A DNA stretch of 64,000 bases. Origin: Acidithiobacillus ferrooxidans ATCC 23270 (lineage in GTDB: Bacteria; Pseudomonadota; Gammaproteobacteria; Acidithiobacillales; Acidithiobacillaceae). A program made the position numbers and the translations under genes. The notes under the pieces were generated by a model, which was not told the origin of the DNA, did not search any database, and saw only the letters and a list, made by a program, of their open reading frames with translations. Within the stretch, counting starts at the first letter, position 1; the number at the start of each line of letters is the position of its first letter. The stretch lies in the NCBI RefSeq assembly GCF_000021485.1, contig NC_011761.1, positions 712,001-776,000 on the forward strand, read 5' to 3'. This document shows positions 27,137-36,331 of the stretch, piece by piece.

Positions 27137-27226
27137 CAGGGTCAGATCTCCCTCTGGAAACGCCCGCGCCGCCGGGAAGATGGTGTGGCGAATACCTTTT
27201 CAGTGTAGACGCCCATAGGGGTGGCT

Positions 27227-27362
27227 TCAAATCCCCACCGCCGAACCGATGCCGGGCGATGTCCTGGGGGCCGTGGCCAAACCTTCACTGGGGATGCTGG
27301 TGAGATCATAAAAGAGCACGGAGACATCCTGATCGATCAAGGGGCGTAACAGTGCGGATTCA
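27227..27362 (-). pseudogene. Transposase relic (IS1634/IS4-type)
   Basis: The minus strand reads PLIDQDVSVLFYDLTSIPSE, closely matching the DLxxxFYDLTT block of IS1634-like transposases, then reaches a stop at 27227. Nothing of the rest of the transposase or of its ends is visible. It is an inert fragment upstream of the molybdenum hydroxylase operon. Confidence 0.5.
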
Positions 27363-27383
27363 GGCCGTCAGCTATTATGGAAA

Positions 27384-27593
27384 TCAGTCGTCTTTAGCTT
27401 TTTTGAGGACAGTGATAACTACTCCGCCAATAATAATCTTCACAAAGAGAATCAATATCAACAAATATATAATGTATTTAAAAGCGATATCTATTCCAAA
27501 AAATTTAAATGAAAAATAGACGATTATTCCGACTGCTGGTGTGATGCTAAAAAATAAAAAATACTCTATCGCTTTTGTCATTGTTTTTGACAT
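27384..27593 (-). CDS. Small AT-rich membrane protein, unknown
   Basis: About 69 residues with two hydrophobic segments (YFLFFSITPAVGIIVYFSFKFF and the stretch ending KIIIGGVVITVL) and a lysine-rich C-terminus. A GGGGGGA stretch lies 7 nt before the ATG at 27593. The region is clearly more AT-rich than its neighbours, which suggests acquisition from elsewhere. No family recognised; it could be a chance frame in AT-rich DNA. Confidence 0.4.
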   Translation of the reverse strand: MSKTMTKAIEYFLFFSITPAVGIIVYFSFKFFGIDIAFKYIIYLLILILFVKIIIGGVVITVLKKAKDD

Positions 27594-27816
27594 TTTCAAG
27601 TCCCCCCAATTATCTGTTGAGTGACAACGCTCATGTGGTCATTGGTAGCACTTATTTAATTACCGTGAGGGAGCTTCTAGTGTCTATCATCTGGGTGACC
27701 TGATTGCTCCCAAAAATCGCACGGCAGGCAGGATCACCGCGTACCTGATGTAGGATGGCAGCCGAAACCTGACCAATCCAATAAACCCATGCTCCGTCGT
27801 TCGTTATTCATCTCCT

Positions 27817-29214
27817 CTATGTTTGGTTTGCATATCCAATAATGGATCGCACCCGATCGTCATCGTATATTTTGCTCTCTACCTTGCAATACACCGCATT
27901 CTCATCCGGAAAAATTGCCACTTCCACCACTCCAGGCAATTGCAGAAGTTGCCGGGTGAGTTGATTGTTGTCTTGACTATCGGCAGGAAGAGGAAATATC
28001 CTGGTGGCGACATAACGTGGCTGCTGCATCGTGAGCGCCACTATTAACCAGATCAAATAGATGGCCGCTACGGCCCAGAAGACATCACTGTAGTTGTGTT
28101 GACCGGGCAAATAAAGTAACCCTCCCAACAAACCGCCAGTGAATGCTCCTAGAAACTCCGCCGTGGTATATACGCCAGTGGCCGTTCCCTTGGCACCTGG
28201 ATGACAGAATTTGGCCACTAGTGAAGGTAAACTTGCCTCCAGCACGTTGAAACCCACAAAAAACAGAAACAGCGCGATGGCAATGGACCAGATGCTGTGA
28301 TTGGAAAGTGCCATCCAGGCGACAGCAGCCAACAGGATCGCGATCGCCAGCACAAAGACTTCCCGGAGGCGATGCTTGGCCTCACCGACAATGATAAAGG
28401 GGATCATCGCTATAAAGGAAAGCAGCATGACCGGGAGGTACAACATCCACTGATCCGCCTCAGAGAGGAGAGGATGCTGCGGATCAATGAGCACCAGCGG
28501 AAGCACCACGAAGAGCGCCGTCAGCCCTGTATGGAGTGAAAATATACCAAAGTCCAAACGGAGCAGGTTGGGATTCCTTAGTACGTCCCTCAGTGCGGCA
28601 GGGTTTATTTCGGCATCACGATGGAAACGTGCCGGAACATCCGGAATCACCTTGTAGAGCACGCCGATGGCGAGGATGGACAGCGCCGCCGTCAACCAAA
28701 ATATCCCTTGCACCCCAATCCATTGTGCTAACGGCGCGGATAACACCAGCGACACGCTAAAGCTGATGCCAATGGTGATGCCGATAGTGGCCATAGCCTT
28801 GGTCCAGCGTTCTTCGCGCACCAGATCCGCGGTGAGCGCTATGATGGCTGCGGCTATGGCACCTGCACCTTGTATGATTCGCCCTGCCAGCAGCCATTCG
28901 ATACTGGTGGCCTGTGCGGCGATAACGCTGCCAACGGCAAAAATGAGGAGTCCCGCCGCAATGACAGGCTTTCTACCCCACTTATCTGACAGTCTGCCGA
29001 AGGGGATTTGGAAAATGGCTTGAGTCAGGCCGTAAGCACCCAGAGCAATGCCAATGAGTACTGGATGGCGCGTTGCCCCATGCAATCCGTGGGCATAGAC
29101 GGAAAACACCGGTAATACCAGAAACAAGCCGAGCAGGCGTAAACCAAATATTCCGGCCAAGGCAATAATGGATCGGCGTTCACGCCCGTCCAGTGCGTTT
29201 TGTGAGGTAGTCAT
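27817..29214 (-). CDS. YajR-like MFS transporter with C-terminal YAM domain
   Basis: A 465-residue major facilitator. About twelve membrane helices are followed by a soluble tail. The loop-2/3 motif GRLSDKWGRKP is the MFS motif A. The final about 70 residues (LLQLPGVVEVAIFPDENAVYC) match the ferredoxin-like YAM domain of E. coli YajR, a proton-driven drug-efflux-type transporter of unclear substrate. AAGGA 5-6 nt before the ATG supports the start. It is transcribed alone. Confidence 0.82.
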   Translation of the reverse strand: MTTSQNALDGRERRSIIALAGIFGLRLLGLFLVLPVFSVYAHGLHGATRHPVLIGIALGAYGLTQAIFQIPFGRLSDKWGRKPVIAAGLLIFAVGSVIAAQATSIEWLLAGRIIQGAGAIAAAIIALTADLVREERWTKAMATIGITIGISFSVSLVLSAPLAQWIGVQGIFWLTAALSILAIGVLYKVIPDVPARFHRDAEINPAALRDVLRNPNLLRLDFGIFSLHTGLTALFVVLPLVLIDPQHPLLSEADQWMLYLPVMLLSFIAMIPFIIVGEAKHRLREVFVLAIAILLAAVAWMALSNHSIWSIAIALFLFFVGFNVLEASLPSLVAKFCHPGAKGTATGVYTTAEFLGAFTGGLLGGLLYLPGQHNYSDVFWAVAAIYLIWLIVALTMQQPRYVATRIFPLPADSQDNNQLTRQLLQLPGVVEVAIFPDENAVYCKVESKIYDDDRVRSIIGYANQT

Positions 29215-29519
29215 ATTTATCCTTATCTAGGGTTATTGTGGTCATTATTAACGAATGATTGATTACTTGTTGATTGGATTTAAATAGCTTTTACGTAAGC
29301 CTCGTTTTCTATTGCTTAACCACACCGGAGCACCCAGGTAAAACCATATATAAAACCAAGAAACAGCGACAGGCATTGCGGTATGTCATTGTTGGTTACC
29401 TTATCATTTTATGCCCCATTGTGGGCTATGGACAAGATATGATCTTTTTGGTTCCCCTCATCATCTCAAATGGGTAACTCATTTCAAAAAATGAGGTTGT
29501 GGCGTATGGGAAGTGCGGA
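29215..29519. other. AT-rich intergenic region, no convincing gene
   Basis: This 305-bp spacer should hold the promoter of the YajR-like gene. A plus-strand frame at 29274-29477 ends in a hydrophobic stretch but has a TTG start, no ribosome site and no recognisable family, so it is not called as a gene. Confidence 0.4.
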
Positions 29520-30905
29520 TCATTTGTCATCCATTTTCTCTTCGACAATATAATGGTTTTCAGGAACGGGAAGCCCCTCGCGATGCAGTGGCAGGGTATA
29601 AATGCTGTCCTGCAAAAACACACGGCGCACCGCAAAAGCAGTCAGGGCCGTCACCATGGCCGGCAGCAGAACATGGTAGTTTCCAGTTAACTCCACCACC
29701 ATCACGGGCGCACTGAGCAAAGCCCCGGTGGTGGCCGCCACCATGCCGGCCATTCCACACAAGGCGAACAAGGCCGCCAGATGCGGAACACCGATAATGG
29801 GTTCCAGGAGCATTCCCAAACAACTGCCGAGTGCGGCCCCCATAAACAGGGAAGGCGAGAAAATTCCCCCGGAACCACCGGTACCGATCGTCAGGCTGGT
29901 CGCTATGGCCTTGAGGGCCAGCAAAAGCAGCAAGAGCAGCGGCCAGTGCATCTGGTGGAGCAATATGTCGGATATCCCAGCATAGCTGCCGCCGATCAAG
30001 TAGTAATGGCCCGTCAACCGACAGGTGACATAGAGCAGGATACCCACCAGCAACATACCGGACATATGGCGCGCATAAGGATTTTGTAGCCGTTTCCGAC
30101 TGTAGGCATCGACACGATCCATGAGCCGAATAAAACCAAGACTCATCAGTGCCATGAGACTGCCCACTACGGCAAAAGTCGGCAACATGAGGCTGCCATT
30201 CCAATGGCTGATATAGGCGTGGGCAAAGAGATGGCCGCTCCCGAACACCTCCTGCGTCACCCAACTGGCAGAGGCTGTTGCCACGAGTGTGGATAGGACG
30301 GTCCAGGGCCGCCAGTCGGGCACGATCACTTCCATGGCCAGAAACCATCCCCCCAGAGGGGCATTGAAGACGGCGGCGATACCGGCACCGACACCACAAC
30401 CCAACAAATGGATGCGCCGGTGATCCGGCACCCGAAAAAGGTACCCTACCAGGGCACCGATAGCGGCACCGAACTGCATGGCCGGGCCCTCGCGGCCAGC
30501 AGAACCGCCCGTGCCAATGGTGATGGCTGTCGCTACCGGTCGCATGATCGCAATCACCGGCCGCATCTGGCCCCGATCGGCATGCACCGCACGTAGTACT
30601 TGGCTGACACCGGCACCCTGTGCTTCCGGTGCGAAGTTGCGCACCAGCACCGTTACCAGCAGGGCACCGATCACTGGCACAAGAATAATCCAAGCGCCCC
30701 ACGGGGAGACGGGAGTATGTTCCCGTGCGTTTTGCACAATACCATAAGTGCCTAAAATCGCTGCATTATGAATGCCGGCAATGAGATAATGGAAAAGTAC
30801 GGCACCCAGCCCAGCCAATAAACCCACTCCGGCACCCAGCAAAATCAAACCAGGACCTTCGTGATGCGGCTCAAAACTGCGATGAAACCATGCGGAAGGT
30901 TTCAA
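29520..30905 (-). CDS. ClC-family chloride channel/antiporter (no CBS domains)
   Basis: A 461-residue ClC protein. The GREGP selectivity segment is present (GTGGSAGREGPAMQFGAA) with its gating Glu, corresponding to E148 of E. coli ClcA. The place of the inner proton Glu (E203 of ClcA, in FIIEEM) appears to be Val (FLAMEVIV), and the GSGIP motif reads GAGVS. This points to a channel-like protein or a different anion. ClC proteins move chloride or fluoride across the inner membrane and help acid resistance. It follows the second ClC gene by 13 bp, in the same orientation. Confidence 0.85.
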   Translation of the reverse strand: MKPSAWFHRSFEPHHEGPGLILLGAGVGLLAGLGAVLFHYLIAGIHNAAILGTYGIVQNAREHTPVSPWGAWIILVPVIGALLVTVLVRNFAPEAQGAGVSQVLRAVHADRGQMRPVIAIMRPVATAITIGTGGSAGREGPAMQFGAAIGALVGYLFRVPDHRRIHLLGCGVGAGIAAVFNAPLGGWFLAMEVIVPDWRPWTVLSTLVATASASWVTQEVFGSGHLFAHAYISHWNGSLMLPTFAVVGSLMALMSLGFIRLMDRVDAYSRKRLQNPYARHMSGMLLVGILLYVTCRLTGHYYLIGGSYAGISDILLHQMHWPLLLLLLLALKAIATSLTIGTGGSGGIFSPSLFMGAALGSCLGMLLEPIIGVPHLAALFALCGMAGMVAATTGALLSAPVMVVELTGNYHVLLPAMVTALTAFAVRRVFLQDSIYTLPLHREGLPVPENHYIVEEKMDDK

Positions 30906-30918
30906 TCAACATGCTCCA

Positions 30919-32766
30919 TCATTGCGCCGCGTGAGGGCGTAGCAAGCGCATGGGCAGGGAGGTGTAGGCCAGCACATCCTCAATCGTCACAATAGCGATA
31001 ACATCTTCGTGATGTTCCGGGGGATCGATCCGGCAGAGTAGCGCGCATTCCTGATGGGTGGCACGGAATCTGGCGACCAAGTCATATATTTGGCAATCCA
31101 CAGGAACACTAAACCAATCCTCGCTGGCAAAATTCCCTATGGGGGTCGAGGTTTGTCGGTGTCGCAGCAGCTCACGCACGCGCGGGGCGGTCAGTACCGC
31201 ACGGGGTTGCGTCCCTTCGAGGACCAGGATGTGTGGTATTTCACGGCCGCGATGGAGCAGTACCGCAATATCCGCCAGCGTCCTGCTACCTTTTACCCGG
31301 ATCAGCGGGGTCTCCATAAACTCTCCAGCCGGACGCATCAGGTAGAGATTGCTGTGCCGCGCCTCAGGGATAAAATGACCGCGGCGGATCAGTTTGCGCG
31401 TGTAAATCGTCTCCCTGGTGATCAATCGACGGACTCCAAAGGCCAGAGAGGCAACGATAATCAAGGGGATGATAATGTGGTAGTCGCTGGTCATTTCAAA
31501 AATCATCACGGCACCAGTAACGGCGGCACCGGTAGACGCGGCGACCATCCCGGCCATCCCCAAGGCGGCCGCGATGGTCATACTGATCCCGATTCCCGGC
31601 AGTAAATGATTGGCGATGACGGCATATAGCCCGCCCAGGACTGCCCCGACATACAGTGAGGGAGAGAATACACCACCCGACCCTCCGGAACCCAGTGTAA
31701 CGGAAAAAGTCAGGATCTTCAGTAAAAGCAGGAGCAGGAGAAAACCGGGATGCGTAATGGCGCCGTCGAGAACATCCTGAACCGTCGCATAACCCACGCC
31801 TTCTACATAGTAGTGACCGGTAAAGGTGATCATGAAATAAATGACCAAGCCTACGCCCAGCATGCCCGCGGCGTGTCGTGCGTAGGGATTTTTGATCCAG
31901 CGCTCGAAGCGATCCTCCGTCCAATAGAGACTGCTTGTGAACAGCAGGCCGGCCCCGCCCGCCAAAAGACCGAGCAGAACATAGGCGGCATAGGCACCGG
32001 CGCTTTGGTGCATGGTCCGGTTGATGATGTGCTGAGAGATGATAAACGACGGATAATCACCCAGAAACAGGCGTGATACGAAGGCGGCGGTACCTGTGGC
32101 GATCATGACCGGAACAAGGGTTCGCGCACTGACTTCAACCAGCATGAGCTCGATCGCAAACAATATGCCGCCCACCGGTGTGTTGAACGTCGCGGCAATG
32201 CCGGCGCCCGCTCCCGCCGCAATCAGCCCCAGTCTCTGCCATTCTTGCAACCGCAACCACTGGGCCAGGCTGGAGCCGAAGGCGGCTCCAATCTGAATAA
32301 TCGGCCCCTCCCGTCCTACCGATCCGCCACTGCCGATACTGATAGAAGACGCGAGCGCCTTCACCAGAACCACCACGGGCCGAATAACGCCGCTCCCATA
32401 ATAAATGGCATCCATCACTTCGGGTACGCCGTGCCCTTTGGCTTCTGGCGCAAAAGTCCGGACGAGCCAGACCACCACCAGTCCGCCGAGAACGGGGACC
32501 AGCACTACCCCTAAACCCCAGAAGCTGGCTGCGGAATGCCGCAAGTCATCAAAGCGTGAGGAAATCTGACCGAAGAAGAAGGCATTATGCATCAGACCGA
32601 TGAGGCGTCGGAAAGCGACCGCACCCAAGCCCGCGACAATCCCCACAAAGAACGCCAGCACCAGATGAAAGGCCGGGTTCGTCCGAAACACCCCCTGCCA
32701 TCCCTGGACGTCGCGTTCCATGACGAGGGTATCCATATCGGCGGGCAGGAAAGAATCGTTGGCCAT
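30919..32766 (-). CDS. ClC-family channel with C-terminal CBS pair
   Basis: A 615-residue ClC protein. GHGVPEV, GSGGSVGREGPIIQIGAAFG (gating Glu present) and GGILFAIELML are the conserved blocks; the inner proton Glu position is Leu. The last about 120 residues (TPLIRVKGSRTLADIAVLL, then ECALLCRIDPPEHHEDVIAI) look like two CBS domains, which bind adenine nucleotides. The frame is open to 32862, but that would overlap the divergent LysR gene, so ATG 32766 is preferred. The LysR-type regulator next door probably controls it. Confidence 0.83.
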   Translation of the reverse strand: MANDSFLPADMDTLVMERDVQGWQGVFRTNPAFHLVLAFFVGIVAGLGAVAFRRLIGLMHNAFFFGQISSRFDDLRHSAASFWGLGVVLVPVLGGLVVVWLVRTFAPEAKGHGVPEVMDAIYYGSGVIRPVVVLVKALASSISIGSGGSVGREGPIIQIGAAFGSSLAQWLRLQEWQRLGLIAAGAGAGIAATFNTPVGGILFAIELMLVEVSARTLVPVMIATGTAAFVSRLFLGDYPSFIISQHIINRTMHQSAGAYAAYVLLGLLAGGAGLLFTSSLYWTEDRFERWIKNPYARHAAGMLGVGLVIYFMITFTGHYYVEGVGYATVQDVLDGAITHPGFLLLLLLLKILTFSVTLGSGGSGGVFSPSLYVGAVLGGLYAVIANHLLPGIGISMTIAAALGMAGMVAASTGAAVTGAVMIFEMTSDYHIIIPLIIVASLAFGVRRLITRETIYTRKLIRRGHFIPEARHSNLYLMRPAGEFMETPLIRVKGSRTLADIAVLLHRGREIPHILVLEGTQPRAVLTAPRVRELLRHRQTSTPIGNFASEDWFSVPVDCQIYDLVARFRATHQECALLCRIDPPEHHEDVIAIVTIEDVLAYTSLPMRLLRPHAAQ

Positions 32767-32822
32767 CAGTACGCTCTGGGGATTCGCTTTAAAAAATATG
32801 CTATTCTTGTTGCCAAAGCAAA

Positions 32823-32835
32823 TCGATTTAATCGA
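32823..32835. promoter_or_regulatory. Candidate LysR-type operator
   Basis: TCGATTTAATCGA is a perfect inverted repeat around one central base and fits the T-N11-A rule of LysR-type regulators. It lies in the 89-bp gap between the divergent ClC and LysR genes, 20 bp before the LysR start, the usual place for an autoregulatory site. Confidence 0.5.
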
Positions 32836-32855
32836 AAACAATATCGGAGTACCCG

Positions 32856-33752
32856 ATGACAATGGATGCCGAGCAGTTGCTGACCCTCCTCGCGGTTGCA
32901 GAAGCCGGCAGTGTCAGCGAAGCCGCGCTACGCCTGGGGCGGGGACAACCCGCCATCTCGGAACGCCTGCATAAACTGACGCGGGAAATTGGCGAGCCTT
33001 TATATGTCCGTGAGGGCGGTGGCATTCATCTGACACCCGTTGGCCAAGCATTAATTCCTGATATCCGGCAGTTGCGCGCCAAGTTACAAGACATCGAGAA
33101 TCTGCTCATGCGCCAAAAATCCCTGCAAGCGGGAGAACTTCGCATCGCTTCTACCAGTCTGATTGCCAATTATTTACTACCGCCATATTTGCAAAGTTTT
33201 CAAAGCCAGAATCCAGGGGTCAATCTCTACATAAAAAGCGGTGTGACCTATTGGGGAGACATCAATCTTTCCGAACTGGACGTCTTCTTTTTTGAAGGAG
33301 AGATGGATATACCGCATCTACCCGATAGTTATGAAATACAACCGTGGTTGACCGGTGAAATCGTCGCGGTCATGCCCAAAACCCATCCCCTGGCATCAGT
33401 GTCGGTGCTGAGCCTGGAAGACATACAGCCTTTTCCTGTGGTATGGCGAGAACCTTCTTCCGGAGTTCGAAGGAGACTGGAGAAGGCGTTCAGACAAAAA
33501 AACATTGTACCCGCGCACTTCATTGAGGTGTCCGATGTGGAATCCGTGGGAGCCATGGTAAAGGCTGGCTTGGGAATAGGCTTTATGACCCATACGGTTT
33601 TTGAACAGAGACCGGATTGGGATCTGCTCTATAAGCCCCTCTCATCCTCTCAACTGATTTGGAGGAGTTTTATGGCCATTCCCAACCCGGCAAGGCGTTC
33701 CCGCGCCTTGTCGGTTTTTTTGGACCTTATGGGTTCTATACCGTTCCGATAA
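32856..33752 (+). CDS. LysR-type transcriptional regulator
   Basis: A 298-residue LysR regulator. An N-terminal winged helix-turn-helix (EAGSVSEAALRLGRGQPAIS) is followed by a linker helix and a periplasmic-binding-like effector domain from about residue 90. Such proteins usually bind next to their own start and control the divergent gene, here the ClC/CBS gene. The effector is unknown. A strong intrinsic terminator lies inside the last part of the coding sequence, 31 bp before the stop, which is odd. Confidence 0.87.
   Translation: MTMDAEQLLTLLAVAEAGSVSEAALRLGRGQPAISERLHKLTREIGEPLYVREGGGIHLTPVGQALIPDIRQLRAKLQDIENLLMRQKSLQAGELRIASTSLIANYLLPPYLQSFQSQNPGVNLYIKSGVTYWGDINLSELDVFFFEGEMDIPHLPDSYEIQPWLTGEIVAVMPKTHPLASVSVLSLEDIQPFPVVWREPSSGVRRRLEKAFRQKNIVPAHFIEVSDVESVGAMVKAGLGIGFMTHTVFEQRPDWDLLYKPLSSSQLIWRSFMAIPNPARRSRALSVFLDLMGSIPFR
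33691..33721 (+). terminator. Intrinsic terminator inside the LysR 3' coding end
   Basis: CAAGGCG (33691-33697) and CGCCTTG (33704-33710) form a perfect 7-bp stem with a 6-nt loop, followed by tcgg and seven T (33715-33721). It acts in the plus direction. The LysR stop codon is at 33750-33752, so a transcript ending here would lack the stop. Confidence 0.6.
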
Positions 33753-33895
33753 GCCCCGATACGGTGGACGACGTGAGGACATGATGCATGTCCCAAGGTA
33801 CAGGTTGCGGATCCAGCCAGGTGTTGTCGGTGGCGATGGCCATGATCGGCACATCGTTGGCGCCGTCTCCGGTCATACTACTCAGCAGTTGGCTA
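33753..33895 (-). pseudogene. Rearranged fragment of a second P-type H+-ATPase
   Basis: The minus strand, in a different frame from the adjacent ATPase gene, reads SSMTGDGANDVPIM followed by AIATDNTWLDPQPVPWDM and ends at a TAG (33763-33765). The first part matches the hinge motif MTGDGVNDAP and the second matches PIMMIAYDNAPTAPQPVRWDM of the neighbouring ATPase. About 120 residues lying between these two blocks in the intact protein are missing. It is therefore an internally deleted remnant of a paralogous ATPase, joined at the similar ND-x-P sequences. Confidence 0.6.
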
Positions 33896-33901
33896 TCCGT
33901 T

Positions 33902-36331
33902 TCAACGCGTTGACGACTTGCGATAGGCGTCCAGCGCCCGATAAGCGATGATCTTGGCCCCGCTGTTGATCAGGAACCAGACCAGGGCGTAGGCCCATAC
34001 CAGCAGGGCATAGCCCCAGCCGATGGGGGGAATGAGCCAGCCGTAGACGGCGGCGAAGGTGCCGATGACCTTGGTGGCGATGGTGACGTTGAAAAAGCTC
34101 CAGCTCGGCCAGGGCCGCTGCCAGATGGCGCCGGTGTTGCGGGTCAGGAAGATGGTCAGGTGGCCAGCCACCAGCAGTTTCAGGAAAATCAGGGTGCGGA
34201 TGACGCCCACCGGCAAATGCAGGTAGGTTTCGGCAATCCAGAACAGGGAAAAGGAGGCGACGACGCCCAGCACGCCGAGGAGGATGGAGATGATCAGCAC
34301 TCGTGTCATGTCCCAGCGCACCGGCTGGGGCGCCGTGGGGGCGTTGTCGTAAGCGATCATCATGATGGGAAAATCATTGAGTAGGGCGATCATGACGATC
34401 ATCACCGCGGTGACCGGATAGAAGTTGAATACCAGGATCGACAGGCTCATGAAGAGCAGGACCCGGATCGTCTCGGCGATCCGATAGATGGCGTAGCTGT
34501 TCATGCGGGCGAAGATCCTGCGCGCCTCCTCGACGGCGTCGACGATGACCGTCAGGCCGGGTGCGGTGAGCACCAGATCGGCCGCGGCGCGGGCGGCGTC
34601 GGTGGCGCCGCTGACGGCGATGCCGACGTCGGCCTGCTTCAACGCGGGGGCGTCGTTGACGCCGTCTCCGGTCATGCCGACGATATGGTTTCTGGCCTGC
34701 AATGCCTTGACGATGGCGAACTTATGCTCCGGAAAGACCTGGGCGAAACCGTCGGCCTGTTCGGCTTGGGTCTGCGCGGTGCGGACATCGGTGGAGAGGG
34801 CTTCGGCCGGAACGATGTTTTGCCCCAGATGCAGCAGCGTGGAAACCTGCTTGGCGATGGCCAAGTGATCGCCGGTGACCATCTTGATGTCGATCCCCAT
34901 CCGTTGGCCCGCCGTGATGGTTTGCGCCGAATCTTCCCGCGGTGGATCGAACAAGGGCAAGAGACCGAGGAAGCGCCAGGTGCCATCCCCATCCTTTCGT
35001 GCCACTCCCAGGGTACGGTAGCCCTTTTCCGCCAATGCATCGATCTGGCGGGTGACCGTCTGCCTGGTGCCGACATCCGGCTGCGCCAGATCCAGGATGA
35101 CCTGCGGGGCGCCCTTGGCTACGCGAAAGCGCTCGGCGCCTGCCGCCACCTCCGCCTCACTGCGCTTGCTTACCGGATCAAAGGGTTGATATTTCAGGAC
35201 GGAATAGGAAGCCAACGGGGCGGAGGCGGGCAAACCGCCCAGCACGGCGGTGTCGATGGGGTCGCCCGTATCCCGCTCGGAGGCCAAAGCGGCGGCGAGG
35301 ATCAGCTCATCTGCATCGTGGGCCCCGATCACCACGGGTTCACCGAGGGTGAGGCGGTTCTGGGTGAGGGTACCGGTCTTGTCGGCGCAGAGCACATCCA
35401 TGCCGGCCATCTCCTCGATGGCCACCAGGCGCGAGACGATGGCTTTCAGCCGTGCCAACCGCTCCGCCCCGACAGCCATGGTCACCGATAAAACGGCGGG
35501 CAGGGCGACGGGGATGGCGGCCACGGTCAGGATCAGGGCAAAGAGGATCGTCCGGATCATGGGTTCATGACGGATCGCCAGAGCCACGAAGAGGATCACC
35601 GCGATGAGGACCAGGGCCGAAACGATCAGGAAGTTGCCGATGGCGAGCACCGCCTTGCGGAAATGGGAGACGCTCTCCGCCCGCTCCACCAGTTGCGCAG
35701 TCTTGCCGAAAAAGGTCTGCAGACCCGTTGCCGTCACCACACCCTGCATCTCGCCCTTGCCCACGATGGAACCGGAATAGGCGCTATCCCCCCGCCCCTT
35801 GTCCACCGGCAGGGATTCCCCCGTCAGGACCGATTGATCGACACTGAGGTAATCGCCGCTCAGCAGCAGCACGTCGGCGGGAATGATGTTTCCCAACTTC
35901 AGGAGGATGGTGTCGCCCGGCACCAGGTCCTGCGCGGCGATCTCTTGCCAAAGGCCGTCGCGCAGGACCCGCGCCCGCAGCGCCAGCTTCCGTTTGAGCA
36001 GGGCGATGGCGTTGCCAGCCTTGTGTTCCTGCCAGAAGCCCACGCCGGCGTTTACCAGCAGGAGGGTCGTGATGATGGCGAAGTCCGCCCAATGTGCCAC
36101 CACGGCGGAAAGCACCGCGGCGATTTCGATCATCCAGGGAATGGGACCCCAGAAATAGCCCAGAAACTGGCGGAGCGGGCTGAGGTGTTTTTCGGGAATG
36201 GCGTTCGCCCCATATTGGGCCAGGCGACGGGCGGCCTCCGCCGCCGACAACCCGCGCTGGGGATCGCTCTGCAATTGCCGGAGGACTTCCGGAATACCGG
36301 GGGTGTTTGTCGGGTCTGGATGGATGGTCAT
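33902..36331 (-). CDS. P-type (P3A) plasma-membrane proton ATPase
   Basis: An 809-residue P-type ATPase. Seen are the N-terminal cation ATPase segment (RLAQYGANAIPEKHLSPLRQ), the actuator TGES motif (SVLTGESLPVD), the phosphorylation motif CADKTGTLTQN and the hinge motif MTGDGVNDAP. The late membrane segment is typical of proton pumps (NDFPIMMIAYDN). It would pump protons out of the cell, useful in an acidic habitat. AGGAGG lies 8 nt before the ATG. The gene is transcribed alone; a fragment of a paralogue lies just beyond its stop. Confidence 0.88.
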   Translation of the reverse strand: MTIHPDPTNTPGIPEVLRQLQSDPQRGLSAAEAARRLAQYGANAIPEKHLSPLRQFLGYFWGPIPWMIEIAAVLSAVVAHWADFAIITTLLLVNAGVGFWQEHKAGNAIALLKRKLALRARVLRDGLWQEIAAQDLVPGDTILLKLGNIIPADVLLLSGDYLSVDQSVLTGESLPVDKGRGDSAYSGSIVGKGEMQGVVTATGLQTFFGKTAQLVERAESVSHFRKAVLAIGNFLIVSALVLIAVILFVALAIRHEPMIRTILFALILTVAAIPVALPAVLSVTMAVGAERLARLKAIVSRLVAIEEMAGMDVLCADKTGTLTQNRLTLGEPVVIGAHDADELILAAALASERDTGDPIDTAVLGGLPASAPLASYSVLKYQPFDPVSKRSEAEVAAGAERFRVAKGAPQVILDLAQPDVGTRQTVTRQIDALAEKGYRTLGVARKDGDGTWRFLGLLPLFDPPREDSAQTITAGQRMGIDIKMVTGDHLAIAKQVSTLLHLGQNIVPAEALSTDVRTAQTQAEQADGFAQVFPEHKFAIVKALQARNHIVGMTGDGVNDAPALKQADVGIAVSGATDAARAAADLVLTAPGLTVIVDAVEEARRIFARMNSYAIYRIAETIRVLLFMSLSILVFNFYPVTAVMIVMIALLNDFPIMMIAYDNAPTAPQPVRWDMTRVLIISILLGVLGVVASFSLFWIAETYLHLPVGVIRTLIFLKLLVAGHLTIFLTRNTGAIWQRPWPSWSFFNVTIATKVIGTFAAVYGWLIPPIGWGYALLVWAYALVWFLINSGAKIIAYRALDAYRKSSTR

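Noticed and set aside
29274-29477. Possible small membrane protein in the YajR/ClC gap
   Set aside because: TTG start, no ribosome site, AT-rich DNA in which chance hydrophobic frames are common, and no family recognised.
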